In this document: in pieces, positions 34,325 to 46,573 of the stretch | How positions within the stretch are numbered: the first letter of the stretch is position 1 | How the letters are laid out: each line of letters begins with the position of its first letter | Translations under genes and position numbers: made by a program | Notes under the pieces: generated by a model | Databases searched by the model: none | Seen by the model: the letters and a program-made list of their open reading frames with translations, nothing else | Told to the model about the DNA's origin: nothing | NCBI GenBank assembly: GCA_028023455.1 | Contig: JAQFVV010000316.1 | Span: forward strand, 60,001-124,000 | Direction of reading: 5' to 3' | DNA: 64,000 nt | Origin: Epiperipatus broadwayi | Lineage: Eukaryota; Onychophora; Udeonychophora; Euonychophora; Peripatidae

Positions 34325-36521
34325 AATAATTTAAACAAAAAAAGAAAAAAGATTGAATTCAGTTTTGTCAATTTTATTGAACATTAGATAATTATTTAAA
34401 AATAATTAAAGCATTAAATAAAATTTTGTTCAAAATTGTTATTGAAAGAATAGTTTATAGACTGAAATTTAATCAGATTAAGTAGTTTATGTGCTTTAAT
34501 TAATAATGCTCATTAAAAAAAAAAAAGGGAAAGCAGGGAAAGATGTGCCTTAGGCAATGATCAGGTTTTTTTCTAAAAGAGTCAATAAATATTTTATTTT
34601 TCATTATTATTTCTTTCTTCCCTGAGACTTATAGTCTGTCTAAAAACATTCGTTGTGACTGCTGATAAACTTTAAGCTTCGGAAAAGAAAGATTTTGCTT
34701 TGATGGCTATTAGTTCATAAACTCAGTACCATGAATAGTATCCTGCATTATAAAGTTTTAATGGAGATGCATTGCTGGGAAGTGTGTTCATTAGTCCAGA
34801 CACAAAATTCTAGTTAATTATCTGGAGAGCATCCACTCAAAGCCTGAAATGTATGACTGAACTTAACCTGCCACTGCCAAGAAGTGTTTGCCTTGCCTAT
34901 ATATTTTGGTTTGCCAACGATCTATCTAACGGAAGCATTCGCTTGTTAAGAGGTGTGTCATATATGTATGGATGAATCTGACCTTACAGAGTAAAGCAAG
35001 CCAAAGAAGACTTTTTTAAAAAGAAGCCAAATCTATCGGAATAAACTCCACAATGCCAAAATTGATGAAGTAAACCAGAAAAAAATTTTTTGAGCTCAAT
35101 GAAAAACTTTCAACAAAAAGAAATTTCATAAAAGTTATCACCAAAGTATGGGATAAGAATTTTAATTTTTTTTTTTTTTTTAAAGAGTATCAAATTATTG
35201 TAGGCAATGAGACAGGATTTATTTTATTCAACAGAACTAGTCTCATGGTTAAGCAACAGTAGTACTGAAGGGAGCTCAAACCTTTCCCACAAATATTCCC
35301 AGTATTCAAGACAGCGCCTTGATATAAATGTAATATAAATTCATATATTCATAAAAAATTTCCCTTTTGATTAAATAAAAGTGGGGTTAATAGTCTTGAA
35401 ATGTGGCCATGGTATATGAGATTTATGTATAATTAGTACCCAGTCTGAATATTACTATAATATTATAAATTGTATTAAATTATACTTCCCTTTTTGTCAT
35501 TTATAAAAGTATGACAATAATAAACCCCTCTTTTCCAGATGTTTATATATATATTGATATGAAGATTTTCATGGTTGCATATATAAAAGACATATTTTAT
35601 GGGTTCATCTGTGTTAAAAAATTTAAATATTGAAATACCGACATTTCGACTTGATCACACAAGTCAGCTACTCGGTGATAAAAGGTAGAAAGACGGTTGT
35701 AGAGGCGCTACAATCACTGATTTGAAAAAAATGTTAAAGTTCCACCAATAGCAAAAATGTTAAATTAAGAATGTTTTTTAAAAAAATCTTTCCAAATAGA
35801 AGGAAGTTTGCTTGTATCATCTTGCTTATTGATACAATCTGGCCTTTTAAGTATCTCAATGGCTTCTCTAATTTTGCACTGGTAGAGATTATCATATCTG
35901 GATATGATCCAGGTACTAGAAAAATCAATTTTATGACCCTGCAAAATGTTTTATATATATACGCTAAATAGTTATATATAAAAAAATTACAATTTTTATT
36001 CATAATAAATACATTTTTTGTATGTTTATCATATGTAAGAGCAGGATATATAATAAATTTAAATATATAATATCTTTCATATTTTCAGGTAAAATATTAG
36101 ATATATTAAAAATTTATGGAAGTGAAGATATGTCTTCTAAAAAATAAGTTTGCCTTTCTAAAGATAAATATTATCAACACTAACACAGTGACAGAAAGAT
36201 GAAAAAGGCACAGTTGATCACCAAAACAGAAATTGCCATGAATAAATGAGTAAATAGTATGCAACTAATCAGAAACTGGAATATATAAAATTATAGCATT
36301 TTATATTAAATAGATTTTCTGATAATGGAGGGTTGTTTAGTATTGTAGGGAAATGTGCAAAAAATGTATTATTATTAAAACCATAAATTATTTGCTGTGC
36401 ATGAAAATGAAATTGTTATATTTAATGATATACACACACAAACATAAATAGATCTATACACACTATCAATAACCCACGCTTTAATAAAATTAACTAAAAA
36501 AAGTAAAAGTGAGATACGTAC
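34325..36521. other. AT-rich intronic stretch; one PLE-end motif
   Basis: A ~500-bp patch at 34750-35100 is less AT-rich but unassigned. On the minus strand at about 35630-35700, a gacttgtgtgatcaagtc hairpin followed by gaaatgtcggt, with accg/cggt pairing, resembles a PLE terminal hammerhead that has lost its ctgatga element. Confidence 0.4.
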
Positions 36522-36649
36522 TTGAAGAAGCTTTCATTGCATGTAGTGATCGAATTTTGCTTTCTTCCAAAATGTCATTCAAAAATATAACGTTACCCTT
36601 TCTGGTGCTCATTTTTTGAATTCGACCAAATTTAATGTGACTAAACTTC
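36522..36649 (-). CDS. RARS2: RARS2-like arginyl-tRNA synthetase, exon
   Basis: The 128-nt exon encodes (R)KFSHIKFGRIQKMSTRKGN, VIFLNDILEESKIRSLHAM, KASS(N). The KMSTR segment is the class I KMSKS-like loop that stabilises the adenylate transition state. The surrounding F-G-x-x-x-x-M-x-T-R-x-G-x-V-x-F-L-x-D-x-L pattern fits mitochondrial/bacterial ArgRS. Acceptor ag (ct at 36650-36651) and donor gtacgt (36516-36521) are clear. It begins with the last base of an Arg codon started in the exon at 46947 and ends with the first base of the Asn codon completed at 23094. The introns on either side are about 10.3 kb and 13.4 kb. Confidence 0.9.
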
Positions 36650-36651
36650 CT

Positions 36652-37297
36652 GGTAATAAAATATATTTTTGATGAAAAATGTTCTGAATACATATATTTA
36701 TCTGGGAATTTTATAAAATGGTATAAACATAATATAAGAAAATTTAAATAAGTAGGTTCCAGAAAACTTTAAAGATATACTTTTTTACCTCCTTAATTTA
36801 AAAAATGAAACTAATATGGCAGTTACTAATGTCAGATCATTATTCCTTTGCCGACATCAAAAAAAGAAAAAGAATGTAATCAGTTTTCTATCCATAATAC
36901 ACTTTTGGGAGAAATTAAAATAATTCCTAAGTTGCATAATATTCCTGTCTATTAGTTCAGAAGAAAAGGAATTATGATTCTATGTTAAAAGTTTATTTTT
37001 AATAATAAATGAAAGATAAAATATTGCAGTAATTGTTAACATCAAATTGCCCTTCTTTTAGCTAATCATAAAAGAAAACAGTTATATAATCGGTTTTATA
37101 TCTATAATACATTTTTACAAAGAAGTTAAATTAATCCTTAAAACTACATAAAATTCTCAACTGTCTGCATAGGTTGAAAACAAAAAAAGTAACTTTATAT
37201 TCAACAGCAAATTAAATAAATAAACTTTATACAGTATTAAGTTATTAAATCAACCAAGATTAAAAGACCAGAATTTAATATATAAAAAAGTGAAGCT
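36652..37297. other. AT-rich intronic stretch, no gene recognised
   Basis: Nothing beyond low-complexity A+T sequence. Confidence 0.35.
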
Positions 37298-37309
37298 TAC
37301 CTTTAAACT

Positions 37310-37418
37310 AGATGTGATATGTTGGACTATTTCCATCATCTAGGAGTGAAAATATGATGGAAATAGTCCAACATATCACATCTAATAATATACCATCATC
37401 ACAAACTTTCAGGCAAAG
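37310..37418. mobile_element. Family C minimal fold-back (C2)
   Basis: The 109-bp unit has arms gatgtgatatgttggac ... tttccatcat and atgatggaaa ... gtccaacatatcacatc, then the family C end (aataatataccatcatc, caaactttcaggc). A perfect 12-bp target duplication tacctttaaact lies at 37298-37309 and 37419-37430. It shows how short a family C insertion can be. Confidence 0.85.
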
Positions 37419-38437
37419 TACCTTTAAACTGTGTGAAATTCCCAATATTTTGTACAAAAATTTTATTCCAATAACAAATACAATAGATAATTTAGCAACT
37501 TCTAATATCATATTGGTATTATTATCATATCATGCAAGATTGCAAAAAACATCTGGTCAATTTACAATCTTTTACGCATATATTTATAAAGTGAAAACTT
37601 ACTCTTAACTTTGTCAAACCCCAAATTCCCAAAAGTAAAAAATTTAAAATTTTGCCCATTAAAAATTAATTTTCAAAACAAAAATGGATAAATGTAGTTT
37701 CAGTTATATTCCAGCATATTTGCACCAGAGATGTATGCAACGATATATAGTTATACATTACCACAACAATGTACACTTTTATAAAATTTAATTTATCCAT
37801 AAGCTGTATGAATACGCATTTACCACCAATTCTATATGATAGTAAAAATCAAAATATTTGCAAATTTATGAATTTTTTTTATTTTTAAAACTGGCGAGTT
37901 TAATGTTCACATAAGGTTATGTAACTAATTCAATACAGAAATATGTTCTCAGAAGGAACGTTTCATTATAAAAAAGATGAATTGTTAAAGTTATTTCAGT
38001 TTATTCATTGTTTATTCTCAACTCTGTACAAAATAAAAACCTAAAAATGTGATTCTACGTTAAATATTTACCTTTAAAATGTATTTTTTTATTATTATTA
38101 GTTTTTGAAAAAGCGTACAAAAAAAAAAAAAAGATTGAAATTTTATTAGAATTTTTTTTTATCATTTAGTAATACAAAATTTCAAGTAATTTACATAATT
38201 ATTAGCTAAATGCATTTTTATAACTTTATTATTTTAAGGTATTTATAATATATAAAAATTCTACAGTTTTTACTGCATTACGATATTCAAATTTTTGACT
38301 TATAATTTCTTTATAATCAGTTATGTAAAGAAATAAATTTAAATTTATTTATTTTATTTTTCACTATATATATTGAAATGATATTCTTTATCTATCATAT
38401 CGTTTCACCTACTATGTTACACAGTAGTATACTTTTC

Positions 38438-38692
38438 AATTAATCCGTTTTTTATAAAATCTTTATTTTTTGTACAATGCTTACATAACACCCATCAACA
38501 TCGACAGTTTCGATTGCCCCTGCAATCTTCTTCAGAAAGATAAAGTTTAAAAGTTCTGAAGAAGATTGTAGGGGAAATCGAAACTGTCGATGTTGATGGG
38601 TGTTATGTAAGCATTGTACAAAAAATAAAGATTTTATAAAAAACGGATTAATTAATTAATTAAGGCAATGCAATAAAGGAATAAATTAAGAT
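38438..38692. mobile_element. Family G fold-back: inverted PLE-like ends
   Basis: Two ~96-bp arms, mirrored with only a few mismatches, flank a 20-base spacer. Each arm carries gaagaagatt ... gaaactgtcgatgttgatgg ... gtacaaaaaataaag. A perfect 13-bp target duplication tagtatacttttc lies at 38425-38437 and 38693-38705. The arm resembles the PLE-type end at 30184. Confidence 0.88.
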
Positions 38693-38705
38693 TAGTATAC
38701 TTTTC

Positions 38706-41700
38706 CTAGTTTAAACCCCCCAAGTTGGCATATATTAACTAAATGAACTTAATAAAAAGGTATAATAGTATGTATATGCATGTATGTGCATATATTTTAT
38801 AAACGCGTACTTCCATGAATAACCAAAATAACTTAATAAAGGTACAGTAATGTATGAGCTTATATCTTATAAATGCATACTTCAAATAATGTTAACTAAT
38901 CTCTATAAATAAGATAAACATAATTCTAAAATTTAGGGTTATAAATTTAAAGGTTGGTAGTATGTGAATTTTCACACATACTTATTTGTGGAAGAAGCTT
39001 GCACGATTATAGTTTCTCAAAGATGATAAATCTTTTATATTAATTAGCTCTTTTTGCTTAAAAGTTATAGTTTCTAAGATGACAGACTCATGTATATATT
39101 AGAATGTTTATAAAGTTAAAATCAGTTTTTGTAAAGTAGTTTATTTCTTGGAAATTAGCTGACCACACCCGGATTAAAATTTGTAAAAACAAGAGTAAAT
39201 GTAAAAGATATTAAATTTAGTTTTGTAACAAAAATAAAACTAGATAACTGATGCTATTTTTCTCAATTACCGAAGTAATAGTTTTGTTTGTAAAGCTTAT
39301 AACATACTTGTAAAACAAAGATTAAAAATTTGTCTCAACTTGTAAACAAATCATGATGCTTGCAAGGGGGGGAAGTATGTTCTTATAAAAAGTCCTGATT
39401 TGAATTAAAAAGAGGTCGCACTATAATTTTAACTTATAATTCTGTTGGGAGCTATGCCCACCTCTACAATGAAGATCCAAGACTAGAAAGTTGAAGTTCG
39501 AACAAGCAGCCTGCCCCGAAAGTAAAGATGAACCAGACCAGCCAAGAATAGCAGTGCCGGATGCCTTGGAAAGAAGACGCCTCAGCAGAGAAGATCGGTA
39601 AAATAATCCGCAGAACCGTGTAATACACTCTCATTATGAAATTCTTAAATAATTCTAAGTTAGCTGTGTATAAATGTGCACAAACTTATCATTTAAACTT
39701 TCTCTATTGAATAAATTCTGTAATAAAGCTAAATTGTAACTAATTAACTAAAATAATTTATGAATAACTACTTTGTAAAACTTGCCTAACTTTTTAAAGT
39801 AAAATAACTTAATAATGTAACTCTTGTTAAATTTAAATTATACTCTAAATATATTTCTATCTGCAGTTATGCCTTTTTTAAAATTTATTATTTTTTTATG
39901 AATTTATGCTGCGACATTCAGAGTGGAGATTGATATTCAGATTCTGTAGAGGAGGGGTGTGAGAAACCACTAGAAACTCTCCATAAATAACTTACAAGTG
40001 TCCAAGCATACACATACAATCTCCAGTCTGAAAACCTATCATATATAATAAAATAGCTACTATATATTAGCTGATTAATTAGGTTTGCTCATTATTAAGA
40101 AAATATCTAGTTGATTAATGCAAGAGAGATATTTTAAAGCATATTTGAATTAAATAAGTAAATCCTTATTATGCTTTATTCCTCCCTAGAATTATATTAG
40201 GAACTATAAGGATTAATTCTGAGCTACATCACTTAATTAACCCCTTTTTTAGCATGTTCGGGTATGCTAACTTATGAATTGGTATACAATGGTTTAGTGG
40301 AGAGAAGCTATAGATTTAGATTTAATAATAATTGATAATGATTAGTGTGGCAAATGTATTCTTTATAAAGCATACATACGTGCATATGCACCTTGCTATA
40401 TACCTATATTGTATTAAATGGAATTTGCTTTAAAATTCTTGTTCTGATAGCTTTCCTTAGAAGTGGAACATGAGGGTCCAGACTGTTCATATTTCAAGCT
40501 AGTCAGATCTCCAGAACGAAATGTTATCTTATCATAGCAAGTCATACAATCCACCGGAACCAATCATTGAGTTGATAGATCCCATGAGTAAACAAACATT
40601 TGAGATGCCATTTTATTTTGGTTAATATAGTGCACTATAACAGATCCCAGTTCATTCCGCCATTAATATTAATAAATTCAATTTTGATTTGAATGCATAA
40701 TCTAATTATGTGAACATAGTGAAGATTATCCAGACAATCCACTGTGAAATTGCTATGATTAAGTTGTAATTTCAAAGCTATGATTTTCTGATATAAATGC
40801 TACACCATATAACCTGAGATGTTTTGAACATAAAAAATAGGCAATGGATTATATGGAAACATGTCATATAATCTGATTAATGATCATTTAAATTTTTCCT
40901 ACCAATAAAAGAATTATTTGACAATTATTAAAAAATCTTATAAATTAGAATTGAGTATTTTTCCCCTTGCTAAAGAATATGATAGAACCGGCATGATCTG
41001 AACAACCATGACGCATATTTTTATGATCCAATCATAACTCTTCAAAAACACATCACACTTGCAGACTATTACATTTATGTGAACCAAGTCCATTCCATAG
41101 GACAATAATTATTTTCAGGCATCATTATATACAGTCCAAGGCAATCAAATACCATATTCGTCGAGGAACAAGAGTAGTATACATTTGCCATGGTTGTTCC
41201 ATTAACCTAATTTACATATTAAGGCTTGGTGGGTCATCCTAAACCAATAAATAATAGATTAATATCTTCTACTACTATTTTCCAAAGAACTTGGCTTTGT
41301 TTACTATTCCTTTAGAATCTGTTTAAATGTTATATAATTTCATTTTTTACAGACTGTAAACAATAACTGTTGTAAATGATATCTCACACAATGTTAAAAA
41401 TATATTCACATTATTTGATCTCAGTATATGTATTACAATATTAAAATGCACAAACATTTTCTAAAAAATATGATATTAGATGTTATATTTAATAGTTAAA
41501 TCAATACAGTAATTTCTTTTATGCGTTGTCTTACAATTAATTGTAATGATTGCACCTGGTTAAAGATTAATCATTACTAACAGAAATTTCAATTGTAAAA
41601 TATAAAAATTGAATTATATAATATAGCAAATATATAGACATGATTCTGGTTTCTATTACAAAAAATAAATGCATAACTTATGAAGGAAATACAGTATCAC

Positions 41701-41899
41701 TGCTTGTTATTATCAGGGAGCATTGTAATCTAATGACATCTAAAAAATATTAAATCAATTCAGGTTTCTGCAACCATATAACATATAAAATTTTAACACA
41801 TATAAAACTTTTGCCTTAATAATAGTATTCCCATATCTATTGTATTTGGTTCTTTAGATTCCAATGGAAACATGGAATTCTAGATAATCATCATTACCA
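38706..41899. other. AT-rich intronic stretch, no gene recognised
   Basis: A less AT-rich patch at 39420-39620 (gctatgcccacc, then gcctgccccgaaag, then gaagacgcctcagcagag) stands out. It has a strong base-composition contrast but no readable protein. It could be an exon of an unrecognised transcript or an unknown repeat. Confidence 0.35.
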
Positions 41900-42270
41900 T
41901 TTTAAATCATTATCAATCTACAGCAGGATGAAGGTTTGAGTTTAATCCAATTTCTAGCCTCTCTTCTCCACACTACATAGCAAACTTCTTTATTTCATTC
42001 ACTTATCACACATGTTTATTTCTAGATCTTATAAATTACTTGGGATCCAGTTTAAGTTTTCAATTGCCCATCTATTACCATCTTTTATAGCTATATGCCC
42101 AGACCAACTCCACTTCAGTCTCTCTCACCCATATATTTCAATTTTGATCCCTTCTTGCTAACTCCTTACATATCCCTCTCCATACTTTGTTGAGTGGCCT
42201 GCAGTCTCTGCATTGCTTTTCTATTAAATATCTGTCTCACATCCATAAGTAAGAACTGGTAAAACACATT
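41900..42270 (-). pseudogene. LINE ORF2 C-terminus (RTE/Jockey-like), copy 3
   Basis: Reaches further upstream than the other copies. Minus-strand translation gives PVLTYGCET, then KAMQRLQATQQSMERDM (family LTYGCETW and V-x-x-x-x-Q-R-x-M-E-R-x-x-L), and ends in the ENL-NWI-like and WRREARNWIKL tail. Many stops and frameshifts. It confirms that the tails at 16961, 23880 and 53411 belong to an ORF2 with a standard LINE thumb/C-domain. Confidence 0.75.
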
Positions 42271-42962
42271 TGTTAAAAATGTTTATTTTAAAACATATAT
42301 ACATATTTCCTTTTAATATTATTAATACAGATGGAAACATAATGGATGAAATTAATCATAGAATTAAGCTAGGTGGAATTCTTTTAGTACAAATAACTTA
42401 ATATTGTAGATAATAGCAAATCCAATATAACATAGACATTTATATTATACACACAACTATGACACAATTTAATTAAAAATGTGTACATTAAGATAACAAC
42501 AACAACAACAACAAAAAAACTAACAAAAAAAGTTGTATAACTTAATTATAAAAAAAACAAACAACCAGTAATAATTTGAAAGCAAGCAACCACAAGACAG
42601 ACTCAGTGCATGCCGAATGTACATTAAATGTGTAAGCTGAAGAGCTGAATCATTAAGAAATGATGCAGGATATGCTTATATAGGTGAGCAAATTGAATAA
42701 CATTTGTAAATTCGAATTTATGAATTTTTTTATTTTTTTTTTAATTAAATATTTTATGAAACCATGGATTTGTTGCTTGGAAATTCCTAAAAAGTTTGAG
42801 CGTTAGAAGTGCTAGAATTGGAATCAGTCTGAGAACTTTAGGGATTCTAACTGAGAACTTTTGGGATTAAACCATTAAAGACTGAACTGAGTTCAGATCT
42901 ATATGACTATATAAGCCAATGAACTTAGATTGAAAATATTGTTTTCAATTTTATATTCATAG

Positions 42963-43181
42963 CGCTGCTGGAGGGTTGCATTAGATCCTAAGATCTACTT
43001 GCAGTGCTCTCAGATCCAAGGCTCCTCACTGAAGAAGGCCACAAGCCAGAAACTAGTCTGGGGATATTGGATGAGTAGGTACTAGATAGGGATTTTATGC
43101 ACAAGTAAGTCTTCTGGCATCCAGTGATTACACTGGCTTGCACTGAGTGGCACTACTGTGTGGAGAGTTTTGCCTGTTTTA
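42963..43181 (+). mobile_element. Family A element (A4), single orientation
   Basis: Plus-strand copy starting within the ggagggttgcattagatcc segment and running through the ribozyme to the gagttttgcctgtttt end. It lacks the inverted left arm, so it shows the simple, truncated form of family A. Confidence 0.8.
43014..43072 (+). ncRNA. Type I hammerhead ribozyme (A4)
   Basis: Core ctgaaga (position 7 is free in hammerheads), gaaa, gtc. Stem II is ggc/gcc around cacaa, where A3 has agc/gct, a compensatory change. Stem I helices tcctca/tgggga and atccaa/ttggat are intact. Stem III is actagt. Looks capable of cleavage. Confidence 0.85.
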
Positions 43182-43184
43182 ATT

Positions 43185-44110
43185 TTAGGAATTCTAACCT
43201 TGCACCATTGCAGTAAAACCTTCACTGCTTTCACAGATTTAAGAATAGAGTATTATAAATTATTAACAATAGTATCGAAAAAATCATTTATTAGCTTCAA
43301 GCTTAATTATTTTCGCATGTTTTGTAATCTTATCCATTGTTGTTATAAATCACATTACATGCTATGCTAGAAAATTCTGAAAAAATTATTTTGTTTTTAT
43401 TGCATTTTATTACGCCAGAATAAAGTATTTATGCAGTAATCCTTCATTTGCAAAAATAATTTTTATGAAGACAAATACACCACCAAATTTATAAATTGTT
43501 TATCGTAAGCACATGAATGTGTTAACCACTCATTTGCCGATATACCTGATGGTTAGGAAAAAACAAAATTAATGATTAAAATTCATAAAAAATTATCAAA
43601 AAAATTTAAAAGATTGACATCAATATGATTGATATTATTACAGCTAGTGCTATTATATATTGTAAAAATAGTTTCTTTATTTATATGCTTTAGAATTTTG
43701 TAATTATTCCACAGAGGAAAAAAAAATCGTAGATTTCATTTGCACATTTTTTTTGTTTACAATTTGATTACATAGAAATACAGCATTGATTATCAGATTT
43801 AAAGTTTGAAAAGTCAGGATAACCCACTATGTAGAAAATAACATCATAATCTTTAACTATGTTCAAATTTATGATGGGAAAAAGTTGCTGTAATATTTTC
43901 AACATAAGTGTGGATCAATATTAATCTTTTAGTGAGAATTTTTTTGATTACAACATGTGCTTATCTCATCAAGATTGGAAATAATTATGCTTATTAGCAG
44001 CAAAAGCCTTGCGACAATTGTCCAACATGTGTTCTGTAACCCATCATTAGGGCAGAAGCTTGGCTCGGAGATCTCAACAAATTCTTTTCTCAGAATACTG
44101 CTTTGATAAA
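43185..44110. other. AT-rich intronic stretch, no gene recognised
   Basis: No exon or repeat identified. Confidence 0.35.
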
Positions 44111-44129
44111 ATTCAGTGCATGCAGTATA

Positions 44130-44514
44130 AAACAGGCAAAACTCACTATACGTATTGCCACACACAGCAAGCTAGAGTAATCAATGGATGCCAGAAGGCT
44201 TGTGCAAAAAATCCTCATCTAATGCCTACTCATCCAATATCCCCAGACTAGTTTCTGGCTTGTGGCCTTCGTCAGTGAGGAGCCTTGGATCTGAGAGCAC
44301 TGCACCTAAATCTTAGGATCTAATGCAACCCTCCAGCAGCCACCTTTTATCTCCATTTAACTACAAAACTATGAGTCTTAAACTGAAAACACCTTAATGT
44401 TTTCAGTTCAAGCCCATTAGCTTTCTGGCATCCATGGATTACTCTAGCTTGAGTTTTGTCTGTTTTAAAACAGTTATACACAAGCATAAGAAGTGGTGGT
44501 CATGTGATGTTTAT
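44130..44514 (-). mobile_element. Family A element (A5), full length
   Basis: The 385-bp element has a perfect 13-bp target duplication tgcatgcagtata at 44117-44129 and 44515-44527. On the minus strand it starts aaacatcacatgacc, passes an inverted copy of its own end (ccatggatgccagaaagct), a unique ~150-bp middle (ggtggctgctggagggttgc), the ribozyme, and the end gagttttgcctgtttt. It is the best reference copy for the family. Confidence 0.9.
44232..44290 (-). ncRNA. Type I hammerhead ribozyme (A5)
   Basis: On the minus strand, core ctgacga, stem II ggc/gcc with loop cacaa, gaaa, stem III actagt, cut site gtc. Stem I helices tcctca/tgggga and atccaa/ttggat are both perfect. Lies within a full-length element with an exact target duplication, so probably recent. 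Confidence 0.87.
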
Positions 44515-44790
44515 TGCATGCAGTATACTAAGTTTTTTTGAGTATAATATACTGACCTGATTCCAAGAGTTAAACTTTATAAATTAAAAAAATACAAAAT
44601 CAAATTCCAGAGTTCTTTCTATAATGATGTGTAATGGGTTTTAAATTATTAATTTTAATATTTATAGATGAAATGTTTTTTTAAAATAACCAATGAAACA
44701 TAAACTTGAATTTTCTCTTTATAACAAAGCTTTAAATTATACTATTCCCCCAACAATTTCACAATTTCTTTATTTGTAGTTTCAATTATG

Positions 44791-44900
44791 GGTAAGCCAA
44801 GAGGTCAGAGCAGCCGTCTTACAAGCACGCAGTTGATTGCAGGCAGTTGTTGTGGGTTCGTCTCCTGGCCGATGCTATGACATATGGGAAATTTTTTTTT
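44791..44900 (+). repeat. tRNA-derived SINE, long-arm type
   Basis: The head is taagccaagaggtcag, the B-region is gggttcgtctcc and the tail is gatgctatgacatatgg. Same class as the copies at 3694 and 53618. Confidence 0.75.
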
Positions 44901-45519
44901 TTCAAATTTTGTAAGTTTTTAGATCCCAATACAACTAGTAGGCATTGCAAAAATGTCCTAAATAAATAACTGATGGTACGTTTTTCAGTAAATTTTAATT
45001 CTCTAATTTAATCCAAATCACAATCATTTAATTTTTCATTTGATTTCAAAAAGAATTAAAAAAAAAAACTGGGATAAATTTTTTTCACTTATTTTTTAAA
45101 AAACTTTTTTTTTTTTTTTTTTAAAAAAAAAACATTACACAATCGTTAATAATATTTTATTTATTTTTTATATGCTTTTATTTATTTCTGTCTGAGAAAT
45201 CTGGCAATTCAATTTCCAGATGAAACTGCATACATTTGTATTCCTGATGATAAAACAATGTTAGCAAAGAAACAGTGAAAAATTAAATGTTTTAATTTTA
45301 TATGGGATTCAGTATTCTTTACTACTATCATCTAGCAGTATTAATTATTGTATCCAAACTGTCTTATGAAAGTAAAAAGTAGAAAGAAAAAAAAAGGTTT
45401 ATTTATGTAAAAGTACAAAAAAAAATTTTTTTTTTCTTCAACTTTCACAATATTCTTAGTTGTAATATTAATTTATTAAGCATATAGTCAGCACCTAAGT
45501 ACATATTATATATTTAAGG

Positions 45520-45870
45520 CCATAACCTTAATACTATGCACCTTGAGTGTTCAATTTGCCACTAGAGGGACCTCTGCAAATCTTCACACAAGATTATAAC
45601 TTTATAAAGATAAGAGCGGCCATTCTTATCTTAAACCTACTTTCTAATTATATAGGCAAATCCAAAGCATCACATAAGATTATGACTTTATAAAGATAAA
45701 AGCGGCCACTCTTATCTTCAACCATAATTAGAAAGTAGGTTGAAGATAAAAGTGACCCCTCTTATCGTTATAAAGTCATAATCTTGTGTGAAGATTTGCA
45801 GAGGTCCCTCTAGTGGCAAATTGAACACTCAAAGTGCAGAGTATTAAGATTATAGTCTTAAATATAAATA
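45520..45870. mobile_element. Family E long palindrome
   Basis: The arms ttgagtgttcaatttgccac, tagagggacctctgcaaatc and ttcacacaagatta are mirrored at 45775-45835 around a centre near 45700. The centre carries extra tandem bits of the arm (ataagattatgac, aaagataaaagcggcc). A second, partial copy is at window start. No protein. Confidence 0.8.
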
Positions 45871-46041
45871 TTCTTGGTATTATGCAAACAAAATAGTATA
45901 TGATGCACATAATCTTAGATTATTTCAGGAGATCAGCACCATACATTTTTATTTTAGTTGCATAATATCAAGATACTATGCAAAGCTGTAGAAAATGTAT
46001 TTTTTAGTACATTTATATGAATAAAAAATGTTTCTTTAAAT

Positions 46042-46573
46042 CAGTGGTTTTCAACCTTTTCACACCTGCGGACCGGTAAAAATAAGGATAAGGTTTCACG
46101 GGCCGACAAAAATAAGAATAGGGTTCCATGGACCGGAAGAAGTCTATAGATAAATTTTCTTAAAGACATAAACTGCTTAGTCTTAGATGAGCATAATTGT
46201 TATAACTGATCAAAACAACAATGTTAAATATACAAGATGAAATTATATATATATGGAATTTGTATAATAAAAAACTTTTTTTTTTTAATTTTGAATTTTT
46301 TTTAGAAAAGTAATAAAAAATTTAATTCTACCCCCTCCCCCCCATAAGCATCTGTGATAACTAAAAAAACAAATTAATTTATGTATGATTGATAAGATTT
46401 TGTTTTCGTTCTGTTTCTTTTTTTTTAATTGGGTAAAAATGAGATGAAAAAATAAATAAAAATTGTTTATATTAATTAAAAGTTTAAACTCTTATTATTT
46501 TGTTATTACAAGCTTTCCTTCCAATCTACCGCGGTCTGGCACCGGTTCGCGGACCAAGGGTTGAAGACCACTG
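46042..46573. mobile_element. Non-autonomous hAT transposon
   Basis: The 532-bp element has TIRs cagtggttttcaaccttt and the complement of agggttgaagaccactg, and subterminal gcggaccgg/ccggttcgcggacc words. A perfect 8-bp target duplication ctttaaat lies at 46034-46041 and 46574-46581. No reading frame. Confidence 0.92.

Noticed and set aside
42489-42520. An array-like (aac)n repeat as a CRISPR or satellite
   Set aside because: It is a short trinucleotide microsatellite only; no spaced repeats occur anywhere in the window.
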